A model generated the notes under the pieces. It ran no database searches and had not been told where the DNA came from. It saw nothing but the letters and a program-made list of their open reading frames with translations. Below are positions 15,004 to 24,834 of a DNA stretch of 27,357 nt, piece after piece (the stretch's first letter is position 1; each line of letters opens with the position of its first letter). A program made the position numbers and the translations under genes. Source of the DNA: Caulobacter segnis (lineage in GTDB: Bacteria > Pseudomonadota > Alphaproteobacteria > Caulobacterales > Caulobacteraceae); NCBI RefSeq assembly GCF_003243465.1, contig NZ_QFQZ01000066.1:1-27357 (forward strand). The letters are read 5' to 3'.

Positions 15004-15569
15004 CTTCTCCCCCTGGCTAGTCTTGCGTCTTCCAGGCTCGCGAAGCGAGCTTTGTTCGCCTTTTCCGGCGGTCTTTAGTTTCGCGCCTGGCGGCTTGGCT
15101 TTGCGGTCGGAGGCTGAGCGCGCGGCCGCGTCGCGGCGCAGATCACAAGAGCGGCGGGCGTCCATTGCGAGATCCTGCCGAAGACGGCCGATTGTTTTCC
15201 AGCCAAATCGAGACGGGTGCTGGCTCGGTCCACGTCACGCCGGAATGTTGGTTCGGTCTCAACGTCTGCGTGTCTATTCTGACTTTTGATACGAGAAATA
15301 GATATTCGCGTCCTGAGCGACAATCGCATACATGCGGGCTATTCGCACTTGCGAGACAGCTAAGCGGTTTAGCGCTTTTAACCCTGTTTTCCGGACCTAA
15401 AACGAGGTGGTCAGCGTTATAGTTGACGGAAATTTTCCTCGCCGGGCGCGTTCCTCCACAAACGATTGCTAAGCTCTAAAACGAATCAATCATCGCTCTC
15501 GCGCAGAACTACTTGTTTTTCTCAAACGAAGGTGTATTTGCGGGAGAATAGGGGAATGGAGTTGTGATC
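15004..15569. other. Long gene-free leader of the mucR-like gene
   Basis: These 566 bases have no supported gene. From about 15270 to 15540 the sequence turns distinctly A/T-rich for this genome (TTTTGATACGAGAAATAGATATTCG; CTAAGCTCTAAAACGAATCAATC). MucR/Ros proteins bind degenerate A/T-rich sites and commonly repress their own promoters, so this region is a natural candidate for autoregulation. TTGACGG at 15423-15429 is an exact match to the Caulobacter -35 pattern, although no equally good -10 follows at the right distance. Confidence 0.5.
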
Positions 15570-15998
15570 GTGGAAGACAAAGCGACCCTGATCGAGCTTA
15601 CGGCGGAAATCGTCGCCAATTACGTGGCAAATAATTCTACGCCTGTTTCGGAACTTCCGGCGTTGATCCGCGCGACGCATGACGCGCTGGCGGGCATTGG
15701 CGCGCCGCCCGCGCCTCAGGTTGAGACCGTCACCAAGGCGACGCCGGCTCAGATCCGCAAGAGCATCACGCCCGAAGCGCTGATCAGCTTCGAGGACGGC
15801 AAGCCTTACAAGACGCTGAAGCGCCACCTCACGACCCACGGCATGACCGTGGCGGAGTACAAGGCCAAGTGGGGGCTGCCCAACGATTATCCGACAACCG
15901 CGCCCGCCTACAGCGAAGCGCGTTCCAAGATGGCCAAGGCCCTGGGCCTGGGCCAGGGCGGCCGCAAGACCAAGGCCCCGCGTTCGCGCAAGGGCTGA
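15570..15998 (+). CDS. mucR: MucR/Ros-family transcriptional regulator
   Basis: This is a 142-residue DNA-binding regulator of the Ros/MucR family, global repressors of cell-cycle (G1), surface polysaccharide and motility genes in alphaproteobacteria. The N-terminal oligomerisation region (LIELTAEIVANYVANN, PVSELPALIRATHDAL) and the DNA-binding region (SITPEALISFEDGKPYKTLK, RHLTTHGMTVAEYKAKWGLP) are intact. The first zinc-ligand cysteine of Ros is replaced by Ser (SFEDGK), as in the zinc-free Ml-type members, while the RHL and H positions remain. GTG at 15570 is preferred over GTG at 15564, because GGAG is 8 bases upstream of it and only 2 from the other. A strong bidirectional terminator follows. 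Confidence 0.93.
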   Translation: MEDKATLIELTAEIVANYVANNSTPVSELPALIRATHDALAGIGAPPAPQVETVTKATPAQIRKSITPEALISFEDGKPYKTLKRHLTTHGMTVAEYKAKWGLPNDYPTTAPAYSEARSKMAKALGLGQGGRKTKAPRSRKG

Positions 15999-16039
15999 GA
16001 CCGGCGCGACGTCGCTGCGGCGGCGTGGCTTCTGGAATC

Positions 16040-16070
16040 AAAAGGGGGCGTTCCGACGCCCCCTTTTTTT
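16040..16070 (+). terminator. Bidirectional terminator after mucR
   Basis: GGGGGCGT (16044-16051) pairs perfectly with ACGCCCCC (16056-16063) around a four-base loop. It is preceded by four A and followed by seven T, so it can stop mucR transcripts and those of the convergent kinase gene. Confidence 0.92.
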
Positions 16071-16138
16071 CGCGTGGTCCGGCGCGCAGGTCTGGCGGCG
16101 GGGTGACCCGAACCGCTCACACACAAACCTGACGCGCT

Positions 16139-17953
<1,815 letters not shown>

Positions 17954-18023
17954 GCCCAGCCCTCGACCACGTCCGACGCTAGTCTATACGCGCGCGAGGT
18001 TAAACTTTACTTCGGGCGGACCC

Positions 18024-18572
18024 CTATACCCCGCTGAGGGACAGTCCCGGCTGGTCGGGCGGTGTCGAACCGCCGCCATTCAGGGGACGCTGCATCCAGA
18101 CCAGGTCCAGCCAGCGGCCGAACTTGTGGCCCATATCCGGGAAAACGCCCTGCTTTTCAAAGCCGAGGGCGGCGTGCAGGCCGATGGAGGCCGTGTTGCC
18201 GCTATCGCCGATCACTGCGCACATTTGCCGCAGGCCTAGCGCCTCGCAGGCGTCGATCAGGGCCTGGAGCAGGGCGCGCCCGACGCCATGGCCCACCACG
18301 TCCGGCGCGACATAGATGCTGTCCTCGACGGTGTAGCGGTAGGCCGCGCGCAGGCGAAACGGACCGGCATAGGCGTAGCCCACCACCTTTCCGTCCAGCT
18401 CGGCGACCAGATAGGGCAGGCCGCGGGCGAGGAAGGCCTCGCGCCGCCGCGCCATTTCCGCCGCGTCGGGCGGGACCTCCTCGAAGGTCCCGAACCCGTT
18501 GAGCACGTTCCAGCCGTAGATCGCGGTGATCGCGGGGATGTCGGCGTCGGTCGAGGGTCGGATCTGCAGCAT
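18024..18572 (-). CDS. GNAT N-acetyltransferase, Pat/phosphinothricin type
   Basis: This is a 182-residue acetyl-CoA-dependent N-acetyltransferase. The N-terminus MLQIRPSTDADIPAITAIY and the EDSIYVAPDVVGHGVGRALL block (residues 83-102, containing the acetyl-CoA pyrophosphate loop G-x-G-x-G) match the phosphinothricin/methionine-sulfoximine acetyltransferase branch, as do GDSGNTASIGLHAALGFEKQG and the closing GHKFGRWLDLVWMQRPL. The natural substrate is not predictable; family members acetylate amino-acid analogues. A start at 18572 is chosen since the longer frame merely translates the palindrome upstream. The last about 20 residues (NGGGSTPPDQPGLSLSGV) are low complexity. Confidence 0.9.
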   Translation of the reverse strand: MLQIRPSTDADIPAITAIYGWNVLNGFGTFEEVPPDAAEMARRREAFLARGLPYLVAELDGKVVGYAYAGPFRLRAAYRYTVEDSIYVAPDVVGHGVGRALLQALIDACEALGLRQMCAVIGDSGNTASIGLHAALGFEKQGVFPDMGHKFGRWLDLVWMQRPLNGGGSTPPDQPGLSLSGV

Positions 18573-18589
18573 TGAATTCTCGAAAACTG

Positions 18590-18702
18590 AAACCCCTCCC
18601 CCCTTGCGGGGAGGGGCAGGGGTGGGGGTGTCAGCGCCGAGAGTCGAAGCGCCGAGCCAGCGCCCCCATCCCCAACCCCTTCCCCGCGAGGGGGAAGGGG
18701 CT
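18590..18702. repeat. Long intergenic palindrome (family D)
   Basis: The left part (AACCCCTCCCCCCTTGCGGG, then GCAGGGGTGGGGGTG) is the inverted complement of the right part (CGCCCCCATCCCCAACCCCT, then CCCCGCGAGGGGGAAGGGG), with about 30 bases between. It spans the gap between the S9 peptidase stop, which it abuts, and the start of the acetyltransferase gene on the same strand. It could act as a terminator or as a stabilising structure. Confidence 0.7.
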
Positions 18703-20886
18703 CTAAGCCCAGCCCTTCTCCACGGCCCAGACCGCGAACGCATAGTCCAGCGCGATCTCCTTGAGGAAATCAAAGCGCCCCGACGCCCCGCCATGGCCGG
18801 TGTCCATGTTGATCTTCAGCAGGACGGGATTGCCGCTGGTCGTGTGCTCGCGCAGCTTGGCGGTCCACTTCTCGGGCTCCCAGTAGGTCACGCGTGGATC
18901 GGACAGGCCGCCGGTCGCCAGCACCGCCGGGTAGGGCTTGGCCGCCACGTTGTCATAGGGGCTGTAGCTGGCGATGTAGTCGTAGGCCTCCTTGTCCTCC
19001 AGCGGATTGCCCCATTCGGGCCATTCGGGCGGGGTCAGGGGCAGGGTGGTGTCGCTCATCGTGTTCAGCACGTCGACGAACGGCACGGCCGCGATGATGC
19101 CGGCGAACAGGTCCGGGCGCAGGTTGCTGATCGCGCCCATCAGCATGCCGCCGGCCGAGCCGCCATAGGCCACCGTGCTGGCCGGCTTGCCGTAGCCGGC
19201 CGCGTGCAGGTGCTCGGCGCAGGCGATGAAGTCGGTGAAGGTGTTCTTCTTCTTGAACTTCTTGCCGTCCAGGAACCAGCCCCAGCCCTTTTCCGAGCCG
19301 CCGCGCGGACAGGCCGTGGCCCAGATCCAGCCGCGGTCGACCAGGCTGAAGTTGCGGATCGAGAAGCTGGGCTCCATGGCGATGCCGTAGCTGCCGTAGC
19401 CGTACAGCAGCAGCGGCGCCGAGCCGTCCAGCTTGGTCCCCTTCTTCATCAGGACGAAGATCGGCACCTCGGTCCCATCGCTGGCCTTGGCGTTCAGGCG
19501 GCGGGTCTCGTACTTCGACGGATCATGGCCGGAGGGGATCTCCTGCGTCTTGCGCAGGGTCCGCTGGCGGCTCTTCATGTCGTAGTCGAACCACTGACGC
19601 GGCGTGGTCATCGAGTTGTAGACGAAGCGCAGGTTGTCGGTGTCGTACTCGTAGCCGCCTTCCAACGACAGGGCGTAGGCGGCTTCGTCGAAGCCGATGA
19701 CGTGTTCGGCGCCATCAGCGGCGGTGACGGTGACGCGGTTCAGCGCGTCGACCTTTTCCAGCCGCACGAACCAGCGCTTGAACGCCATGGTCCCCGAGAT
19801 CAGGCGGCCGGGCTGGTGCGGGATCCAGTCCTTCCAGTTGGCCTTGCCCGTGGCGCCCTCGGGGGCGGTGACCAGCTTCCAGTCGACGGCGCCGTCGGCG
19901 TTGGTGCGGATCACCCAGTGGTCGTTCCAGTGCTCGACCTCGTAGCGGACGCCGACCTGGCGGGGCTGGAAGATCATCGGCTTGGCGGTCGGGTCGGCGG
20001 CCGGGATGATCAGCGCCTCGCTGGTCTCCTGGTTGCCGCACGAGATGACGATGTACTTGTCGGAGCCGGTCGCGCCGACGCCGATGAAGAAGCCCTCGTC
20101 GGGCTCGTCATAGATCAGCACGTCGTCCTTGGCGGTCCCGCGCGCGGGGCGGCGATAGATCTTGGCCGGGCGGCCGTTGTCGTCCCGGAACGTCCAGAAC
20201 AGCCACTGGCTGTCGGGCGAGAAGCAGAAGTCGCCCGTGGTGCTTTCGACCGGGCTGTCCAGCACCTTGCCGGTCGCCAGGTCCTTCACATGGATGCGGT
20301 AAACCTCCGAGCCCTGCTCGTCGACGGCGAAGGCGTAGAGCTTGTGGTCGGGCGAATGGCTGGCCGCGCCGACCTGGTAGAAGGCCTTGCCCTTCGACTC
20401 CTTTTCCTCGTCCAGCAGCACCTCCTCGGCGCCGCCGCCCACCGGCTTGCGGGCGTGAATCGGATGCTGAGCGCCCTTGTCGTAGCGCGTGTAGTACTCG
20501 AACGGACCGTCCTTGGCCGGGACGCTGGCGTCGTCCTCCTTGATGCGGCCCTTCATCTCCTCGAACATTTTTTGTTGAAGCGCCTCGGTCGAGGCCAGCA
20601 TGGCCTTGGTGTAGGCGTTCTCGGCCGTCAGGTGCTCCTTGACGTCGGCCTTGATCAGGGTGGGGTCGCGCAGGACCTTCTGCCAGTTGTCGTCCTTCAT
20701 CCAGGCATAGTCGTCGGTCCGCTTGCGCCCCAGCTGCTCGATCGTCTTGGGAGTCTTCTTGGCGACCGGTGGGACGGGGCGGGTAGGCGATGAGGACATG
20801 GAAGATCCGAAAGCTATTCCAGGAAGGACTGCGGTGGACGAGGTAAGCGCGGCTGCGGCGCTCGTCATCATCTGGCGGCGATTCAT
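18703..20886 (-). CDS. ptrB: S9A peptidase, oligopeptidase B-like, exported
   Basis: This is a 727-residue prolyl-oligopeptidase-family serine peptidase, closest in motif pattern to oligopeptidase B, which cuts short peptides after Arg/Lys. The N-terminal beta-propeller (about 45-460) is followed by an alpha/beta-hydrolase domain with the catalytic triad Ser577 (YGGSAGGML), Asp663 (GLSDPRV) and His698 (DTGHGGASG). The N-terminus starts MNRRQMMTSAAAALTSSTAV, a twin-arginine-like signal, suggesting Tat export to the periplasm, unlike cytoplasmic E. coli PtrB. The start at 20886 is chosen for this signal and a GGGGA about 11 bases upstream. It is divergent from the trypsin-like protease gene, with 133 bases between them. 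Confidence 0.92.
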   Translation of the reverse strand: MNRRQMMTSAAAALTSSTAVLPGIAFGSSMSSSPTRPVPPVAKKTPKTIEQLGRKRTDDYAWMKDDNWQKVLRDPTLIKADVKEHLTAENAYTKAMLASTEALQQKMFEEMKGRIKEDDASVPAKDGPFEYYTRYDKGAQHPIHARKPVGGGAEEVLLDEEKESKGKAFYQVGAASHSPDHKLYAFAVDEQGSEVYRIHVKDLATGKVLDSPVESTTGDFCFSPDSQWLFWTFRDDNGRPAKIYRRPARGTAKDDVLIYDEPDEGFFIGVGATGSDKYIVISCGNQETSEALIIPAADPTAKPMIFQPRQVGVRYEVEHWNDHWVIRTNADGAVDWKLVTAPEGATGKANWKDWIPHQPGRLISGTMAFKRWFVRLEKVDALNRVTVTAADGAEHVIGFDEAAYALSLEGGYEYDTDNLRFVYNSMTTPRQWFDYDMKSRQRTLRKTQEIPSGHDPSKYETRRLNAKASDGTEVPIFVLMKKGTKLDGSAPLLLYGYGSYGIAMEPSFSIRNFSLVDRGWIWATACPRGGSEKGWGWFLDGKKFKKKNTFTDFIACAEHLHAAGYGKPASTVAYGGSAGGMLMGAISNLRPDLFAGIIAAVPFVDVLNTMSDTTLPLTPPEWPEWGNPLEDKEAYDYIASYSPYDNVAAKPYPAVLATGGLSDPRVTYWEPEKWTAKLREHTTSGNPVLLKINMDTGHGGASGRFDFLKEIALDYAFAVWAVEKGWA

Positions 20887-21019
20887 GCGAGAAAATTCCC
20901 CGTAACCCTGCACAACGCGCGACTGCGGCAGAACGACAACTTGCGGTGCGAAAAACCTGTGGTCAAACTCGCAAGGCGTCGGGCGCAGTGGTTTTTGTAA
21001 GCGTAGCGAAGGGGGCGAC

Positions 21020-21868
21020 ATGGCGTGGGATTTGTCCGTCGACCTGATCAAGGCGACGGTGCAACTGGAGCAGCCCCTCGGCGATGGCTCGCGCACGGTG
21101 GGCACCGGGTTCCTGGTGTCCGACCCGACCCCCGACGGCAAGCCCCGCATCATCCTGGTCACCGCCGCCCACGTCTTCGAGAAGATGCCGTCGATGTCGG
21201 CCCGGATCGGCTATCGCATCCAGGGCGCCGAGGGCGTCTGGCGCTATGATCCCGAGACGCTGAAGATCCGCGACGGCGATCATCCGCTGTGGACCAAGCA
21301 TCCGACCCGCGACGTCGCGGCCATGGTGGTCGAGGCGCCGCCGGAGTTCGCCAAGGCGGCCATTCCGCTGAACTACCTGGCGCAGGACGACACCTTCAAC
21401 AAGTACAACCTGGGACCCGGCGACGAGATGATGGCGCTGGGCTTCCCGCGCGGGCTTTCCGCGAACCCGGCGGGCTTTCCGATCCTGCGCTCGGGGCGCG
21501 TGGCCTCTTACCCGCTGGCCCCGGCGACCAACTTCCCGACCTTCCTGATGGACTTCTCGGTGTTCCCCGGCAATTCCGGCGGGCCGGTGTTCATGGCCGA
21601 GGGCGCGCGTCGCCGACCGGGCGCCAGCGAAAGCCAGGAGGTCCAGTTCGTGGCGGGCCTGCTGACCCAGCAGGTCGAGCTGTCGGGCGAGCGGCTGGAG
21701 ATCGGCATCGTCACCCACGCCAAGTTCATCCGCGAAACCCTGGCCCAGCTCGACAAGGTCCCCGGCGCCACGATGACTCAGGCGCGCGCGGCCAAGCCCG
21801 AACCGGCCATGCCCGGCGCGACGCCGGCGGTGGCGGTCTCGGCCATGGCCATGGGCGCGTCCCACTAG
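21020..21868 (+). CDS. Trypsin-like serine peptidase (S1 fold)
   Basis: This is a 282-residue protein with the chymotrypsin-fold triad: His51 (VTAAHVFEKM), Asp98 (TRDVAAMVV) and Ser186 (FPGNSGGPVF). The oxyanion-hole GNSGG is intact. It has no PDZ domain and no signal peptide, so it is not a standard DegP/DegQ; a cytoplasmic location is predicted. The C-terminal 45 residues (KVPGATMTQARAAKPEPAMP onward) are Ala/Pro-rich and probably disordered. GGGGG about 5 bases upstream supports the ATG at 21020. Function is inferred as protein quality control or regulated proteolysis. The csbD-like gene follows 65 bases downstream after a weak hairpin. Confidence 0.87.
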   Translation: MAWDLSVDLIKATVQLEQPLGDGSRTVGTGFLVSDPTPDGKPRIILVTAAHVFEKMPSMSARIGYRIQGAEGVWRYDPETLKIRDGDHPLWTKHPTRDVAAMVVEAPPEFAKAAIPLNYLAQDDTFNKYNLGPGDEMMALGFPRGLSANPAGFPILRSGRVASYPLAPATNFPTFLMDFSVFPGNSGGPVFMAEGARRRPGASESQEVQFVAGLLTQQVELSGERLEIGIVTHAKFIRETLAQLDKVPGATMTQARAAKPEPAMPGATPAVAVSAMAMGASH

Positions 21869-21874
21869 CTCGGA

Positions 21875-21900
21875 ACGGACCGCTCTCCGGGCCGTTTCTT
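21875..21900 (+). terminator. Weak hairpin between protease and CsbD genes
   Basis: ACGGACCG and CGGGCCGT form an 8-bp stem with one mismatch, followed by TTCTT, 6 bases after the protease stop. It could reduce readthrough into the CsbD gene. Confidence 0.45.
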
Positions 21901-21933
21901 CTGCGACCACAACAGCATCGCAGGAGACAGACC

Positions 21934-22116
21934 ATGAGCACCAACCGTATCGAAGGCGCGATGGACAAGGCTGCCGGCGCCACGAAGGAAGCCATCGGCA
22001 AGATGACCGACAACGAGCGCCTCGAAGCCGAAGGCGCGGCCCAGAAGGCCAAGGGCGACATCCAGAACAAGGTCGGCCAGGCCCAGGACAAGATCGGCGA
22101 CGCGATCAAGCGCTGA
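21934..22116 (+). CDS. CsbD-family stress protein
   Basis: This is a 60-residue, highly charged alpha-helical protein with the CsbD-like pattern: MSTNRIEGAMDKAAGATKEA, then IGKMTDNERLEAEGAAQKAK and GDIQNKVGQAQDKIGDAIKR. CsbD proteins are general-stress induced in many bacteria; the molecular role is unknown. The length is standard for the family. CAGGAGA lies about 8 bases ahead of the ATG, and a strong terminator follows. The leader is short, so it may be read from its own promoter or from the protease gene. Confidence 0.93.
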   Translation: MSTNRIEGAMDKAAGATKEAIGKMTDNERLEAEGAAQKAKGDIQNKVGQAQDKIGDAIKR

Positions 22117-22140
22117 ACCCCAGCCTACGACTGACGAAGA

Positions 22141-22170
22141 AGCCGCCGGAGCGATCCGGCGGCTTTTTTC
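22141..22170 (+). terminator. Terminator of the CsbD gene
   Basis: A 10-bp perfect stem (AGCCGCCGGA with TCCGGCGGCT) closes a GCGA loop and is followed by a T-tract, 24 bases after the stop. Confidence 0.92.
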
Positions 22171-22278
22171 TATGCCCGACCCCTTCCGCTCCGCGGCCCG
22201 ATGGGTGACCTCTGAAAAAGTGGCTTGAGCGTCCGTCAGCGGATGGTTTGCTGGTCGCCTGTGAGAGGGGAGAGCAGC

Positions 22279-24183
22279 ATGCGTGTTTCAGGCAGGGTCT
22301 GTGCGGCGGTCATGGTTCTGGCGATGGCGTCGCCGAGCTGGGCGCAGGACTATTCGCAGTTTTCGGACGCCGCGATCGAGCGGGAGCTGGCCCAGAAGGC
22401 CGACGTGACCATGTTCGAGATGGTGCCGATGCGCGATGGCGTGCGGCTGGCCACCAACATCTACCGGCCCAAGGGCGCCAAGGGGCCGCTGCCCACCATC
22501 CTGATCAAGACTCCCTACAACGAGCTCACCTACAAGGTCGGCAGCAGCCGCAACGCGCTGGAGGCGATCAAGCACGGCTACGCCCTGGTGCTGCAGAACG
22601 AGCGCGGCCGGTTCTACTCGGAAGGCGACTGGGAAATCCTGGGCAAGCCGCAGACCGACGGCTATGACACCCTGACCTGGATCGCCAAGCAGCCCTGGTC
22701 GAACGGCAAGGTCGGCACGCGCGGCTGCTCGTCCTCGGCCGAGTGGCAGCTGGCCCTGGCCGCCCAGAATCACCCCGCCCACGCGGCCATGGTCCCGCAA
22801 GCGTCCGGCGCCGGCATCGGCAAGGTCGGCGAGTTCGAGGAGCAGGGCAACTGGTACACCGGCGGCGTCCCCCGCAACCTGTTCTTCGTCTGGCTGTACG
22901 GAGTCGACAATCCCCTGAACCCGCAGCCCCCCAAGGGCCTCGACCAGCCGACCATCGCGCGCCTGGCCAAGTACAACGACCTGGCGCCGAACAAGCCCTC
23001 GGTGGACTGGCCCAAGCAGATCCGTCACCTGCCGGTGGCCGACATGCTCAAGGACCTGGGCGAGCCGACGGGCACGTTCGAGGAGCTGATCAACCGCAAG
23101 GGCCCGGCCGATCCGGCCTGGCGCAAGGGGGGGCTCTACCACGACGACATGGGCTGGGGCGTGCCGGCCCTGTGGTTCAATTCCTGGTACGACGTGTCGA
23201 TCGGCCCGAACATGGCCCTGTTCAACCACGCCCGGACGGTGAACTCCGACAAGGAGGCCAGCGCCAACCAGTACGTGGTCGTCACCCCGTCCAACCATTG
23301 CGGCTTCAATTCGCGGGTGCTCAGCGGGCCCTACACATCCGGCGACCGGGCCATGGGTTCGATCAACTTCGATGCGGAGAACGAGGTCTACGCCTTCTTC
23401 GACCACTGGCTGAAGGGCGATGCGGCCGCGTTCCCGGCGTCGACCCCGCCGGTCCGCTACTACACGATGGGCGCCAACGCCTGGCGCCAGTCCGCCCAGT
23501 GGCCGCCGCAGCAGGCCAAGACGGTGCGCTTCTATCTGCGCTCGGGCGGCCGGGCCAACAGCGTCAACGGCGACGGCAAGCTCTCGACCGCCGCGCCCGC
23601 CGCCGGGGAGAGGCCGGACCGCTATGTCTATGACCCGGCCAATCCGGTGCAGACCATCGGCGGCGGCGACTGCTGCAACGGCGGCCTGGTGATCGCCGGG
23701 GCCTTCGACCAGCGTCCGGTCGAGGCGCGCGACGACGTGCTGGTCTACACCAGCGAGCCGCTGACGGAGGCCATGGAGGTGACCGGTTTCGTGCGGCCCG
23801 TGCTGCACGTGTCGTCCGACGCCAAGGACACCGACTTCGCCGTCAAGCTGGTCGACGTCGCGCCCGACGGCACGGCCTATATCATCGGCGACACCATCAT
23901 GCGGGCGCGCTATCGCGACGGCTACGACAAGCCCAAGATGCTGGCTTCGGGCGCGGTCAGCGTGGTCAAGCCGACGCCGATCACCACCAGCAACACCTTC
24001 CTGCCCGGGCACCGCATCCGGATCGAGGTCACCTCGTCGAACTTCCCCAAGTTCGTCCGCAACCTGAACACCGGCGGCGACAACGAGAAGGAGGCGACCT
24101 TCGTCGTCGCCCGCAACGCGGTGCACCACGCCGTGGGCCAGGCGTCCTATGTCGAGTTCCCGGTCGTGCCGGCGACCAAGTAG
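22279..24183 (+). CDS. Secreted CocE/NonD-family hydrolase (S15-like)
   Basis: This is a 634-residue alpha/beta-hydrolase of the CocE/NonD, X-Pro dipeptidyl-peptidase (S15) superfamily, comprising esterases, amide hydrolases and glutaryl-acylase-type enzymes. A Sec signal peptide (1-22, VCAAVMVLAMASPSWA) predicts export. Typical motifs are MVPMRDGVRLATNIYRPKG, LQNERGRFYSEGD, and the nucleophile in VGTRGCSSSAEWQ (Ser151). NSWYDVSIGPN probably holds the acid and PSNHCGF the histidine. After about residue 400 a jelly-roll C-terminal domain follows (VYTSEPLTEAMEVTGFVRPV, LPGHRIRIEVTSSNFPKF), as in CocE. GGGGAG precedes the ATG at 22279; the longer frame starts with TTG and hides the signal peptide. 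The substrate is unknown. Confidence 0.92.
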   Translation: MRVSGRVCAAVMVLAMASPSWAQDYSQFSDAAIERELAQKADVTMFEMVPMRDGVRLATNIYRPKGAKGPLPTILIKTPYNELTYKVGSSRNALEAIKHGYALVLQNERGRFYSEGDWEILGKPQTDGYDTLTWIAKQPWSNGKVGTRGCSSSAEWQLALAAQNHPAHAAMVPQASGAGIGKVGEFEEQGNWYTGGVPRNLFFVWLYGVDNPLNPQPPKGLDQPTIARLAKYNDLAPNKPSVDWPKQIRHLPVADMLKDLGEPTGTFEELINRKGPADPAWRKGGLYHDDMGWGVPALWFNSWYDVSIGPNMALFNHARTVNSDKEASANQYVVVTPSNHCGFNSRVLSGPYTSGDRAMGSINFDAENEVYAFFDHWLKGDAAAFPASTPPVRYYTMGANAWRQSAQWPPQQAKTVRFYLRSGGRANSVNGDGKLSTAAPAAGERPDRYVYDPANPVQTIGGGDCCNGGLVIAGAFDQRPVEARDDVLVYTSEPLTEAMEVTGFVRPVLHVSSDAKDTDFAVKLVDVAPDGTAYIIGDTIMRARYRDGYDKPKMLASGAVSVVKPTPITTSNTFLPGHRIRIEVTSSNFPKFVRNLNTGGDNEKEATFVVARNAVHHAVGQASYVEFPVVPATK

Positions 24184-24191
24184 TCCTCAAA

Positions 24192-24228
24192 AAGGGGAGG
24201 TCGAGGTCCGAGAGGACTTCAGACCTCC
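24192..24228. terminator. Possible bidirectional terminator
   Basis: Between the convergent hydrolase and OsmC-family genes, GGAGGTC pairs with GACCTCC, and inside it GAGGTCC pairs with GGACTTC around GAGA. An AAAAA run at the left edge becomes a T-tract for transcripts from the right. The right arm overlaps the OsmC stop codon. Confidence 0.4.
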
Positions 24229-24689
24229 TCGTAGGTCGCCGCGTAGTCGACCGGAAAGTTCACCGACCGGGCGATGAAACAGACCTTGTGAATTTCGTGA
24301 TGGATGGCGTCGGCCTTGGCGAGGTCGGCGCCGTGCTCGACCACGATGTGCGGCCGTAGCGTCGCGCGCAGGAAACGACCCGCGCCGTCCGGCGTACTCT
24401 CGCCGACCCCGACGGGCGTGTCGCGATAGCCGCGCACCACGATCCCCGCGCTCGACGCCAGATGCAGGTACCACAGCATGTGGCAGGCGCTCAGCGAGGA
24501 CAGCAGCAGGTCCTCGGGATTGTGCAGGGTCGGGTCGCCGCCCAGCAGCGGATCGTTGGAGCAGCGCACCACCGGCTTGTCGGGTGTGGCGATGGTCCAG
24601 GTGCGGTCGTAGCCCCTGTAGGTCCGCGTGCCCTGGCCGCGATCCCCGGTCCACTCGATCAGGCTGATGTAGTCGTGCTGCTTGGCCAT
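24219..24689 (-). CDS. OsmC-family protein
   Basis: This is a 156-residue OsmC-superfamily protein, a relative of Ohr likely to reduce peroxides with paired cysteines. The conserved helix LLLSSLSACHMLWYLHLAS carries the first cysteine and IHKVCFIARSVNFPV the second. The N-terminal MAKQHDYISLIEWTGDRGQG and the RCSNDPLLGGDPTLHNPEDL block are typical of a subgroup that is neither Ohr nor E. coli-type OsmC. The window thus holds two OsmC-fold proteins. It lies downstream of the MaoC gene on the same strand, separated by a family B palindrome. Confidence 0.88.
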   Translation of the reverse strand: MAKQHDYISLIEWTGDRGQGTRTYRGYDRTWTIATPDKPVVRCSNDPLLGGDPTLHNPEDLLLSSLSACHMLWYLHLASSAGIVVRGYRDTPVGVGESTPDGAGRFLRATLRPHIVVEHGADLAKADAIHHEIHKVCFIARSVNFPVDYAATYEEV

Positions 24690-24718
24690 GGCTTAGCGCT
24701 CCTCCGGCCGAACATCTG

Positions 24719-24822
24719 TGTCATCCCGGCCGAAGCGCAGCGTAGAGCCGGGACCCAGGGGCTAGCGGCAATGCGGTTGCCCCTGGGTCCCGGATAGCCG
24801 CTTCGAGGCTTCCGGGATGACA
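24719..24822. repeat. Long intergenic palindrome (family B, copy 2)
   Basis: The outer arms TGTCATCCCGG and CCGGGATGACA and inner arms GGGACCCAGGGG and CCCCTGGGTCCC match copy 1 at 7035-7143, while the loop differs. It ends 12 bases from the MaoC stop and begins about 30 bases upstream of the OsmC-family start. Confidence 0.8.
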
Positions 24823-24834
24823 TGGGAAGGGAGA

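Noticed and set aside
15165..15422. 85-codon frame in the mucR leader
   Set aside because: No domain or ribosome site is visible, codon use is unlike neighbouring genes, and it runs into the A/T-rich part.
18526..20793. 755-codon open frame antisense to the S9 peptidase
   Set aside because: The peptidase has a full catalytic triad and family length on the other strand; this frame also translates the family D palindrome.
22288..24129. 613-codon open frame antisense to the CocE hydrolase
   Set aside because: Antisense shadow; the hydrolase has signal peptide, nucleophile and C-terminal domain in the correct frame.
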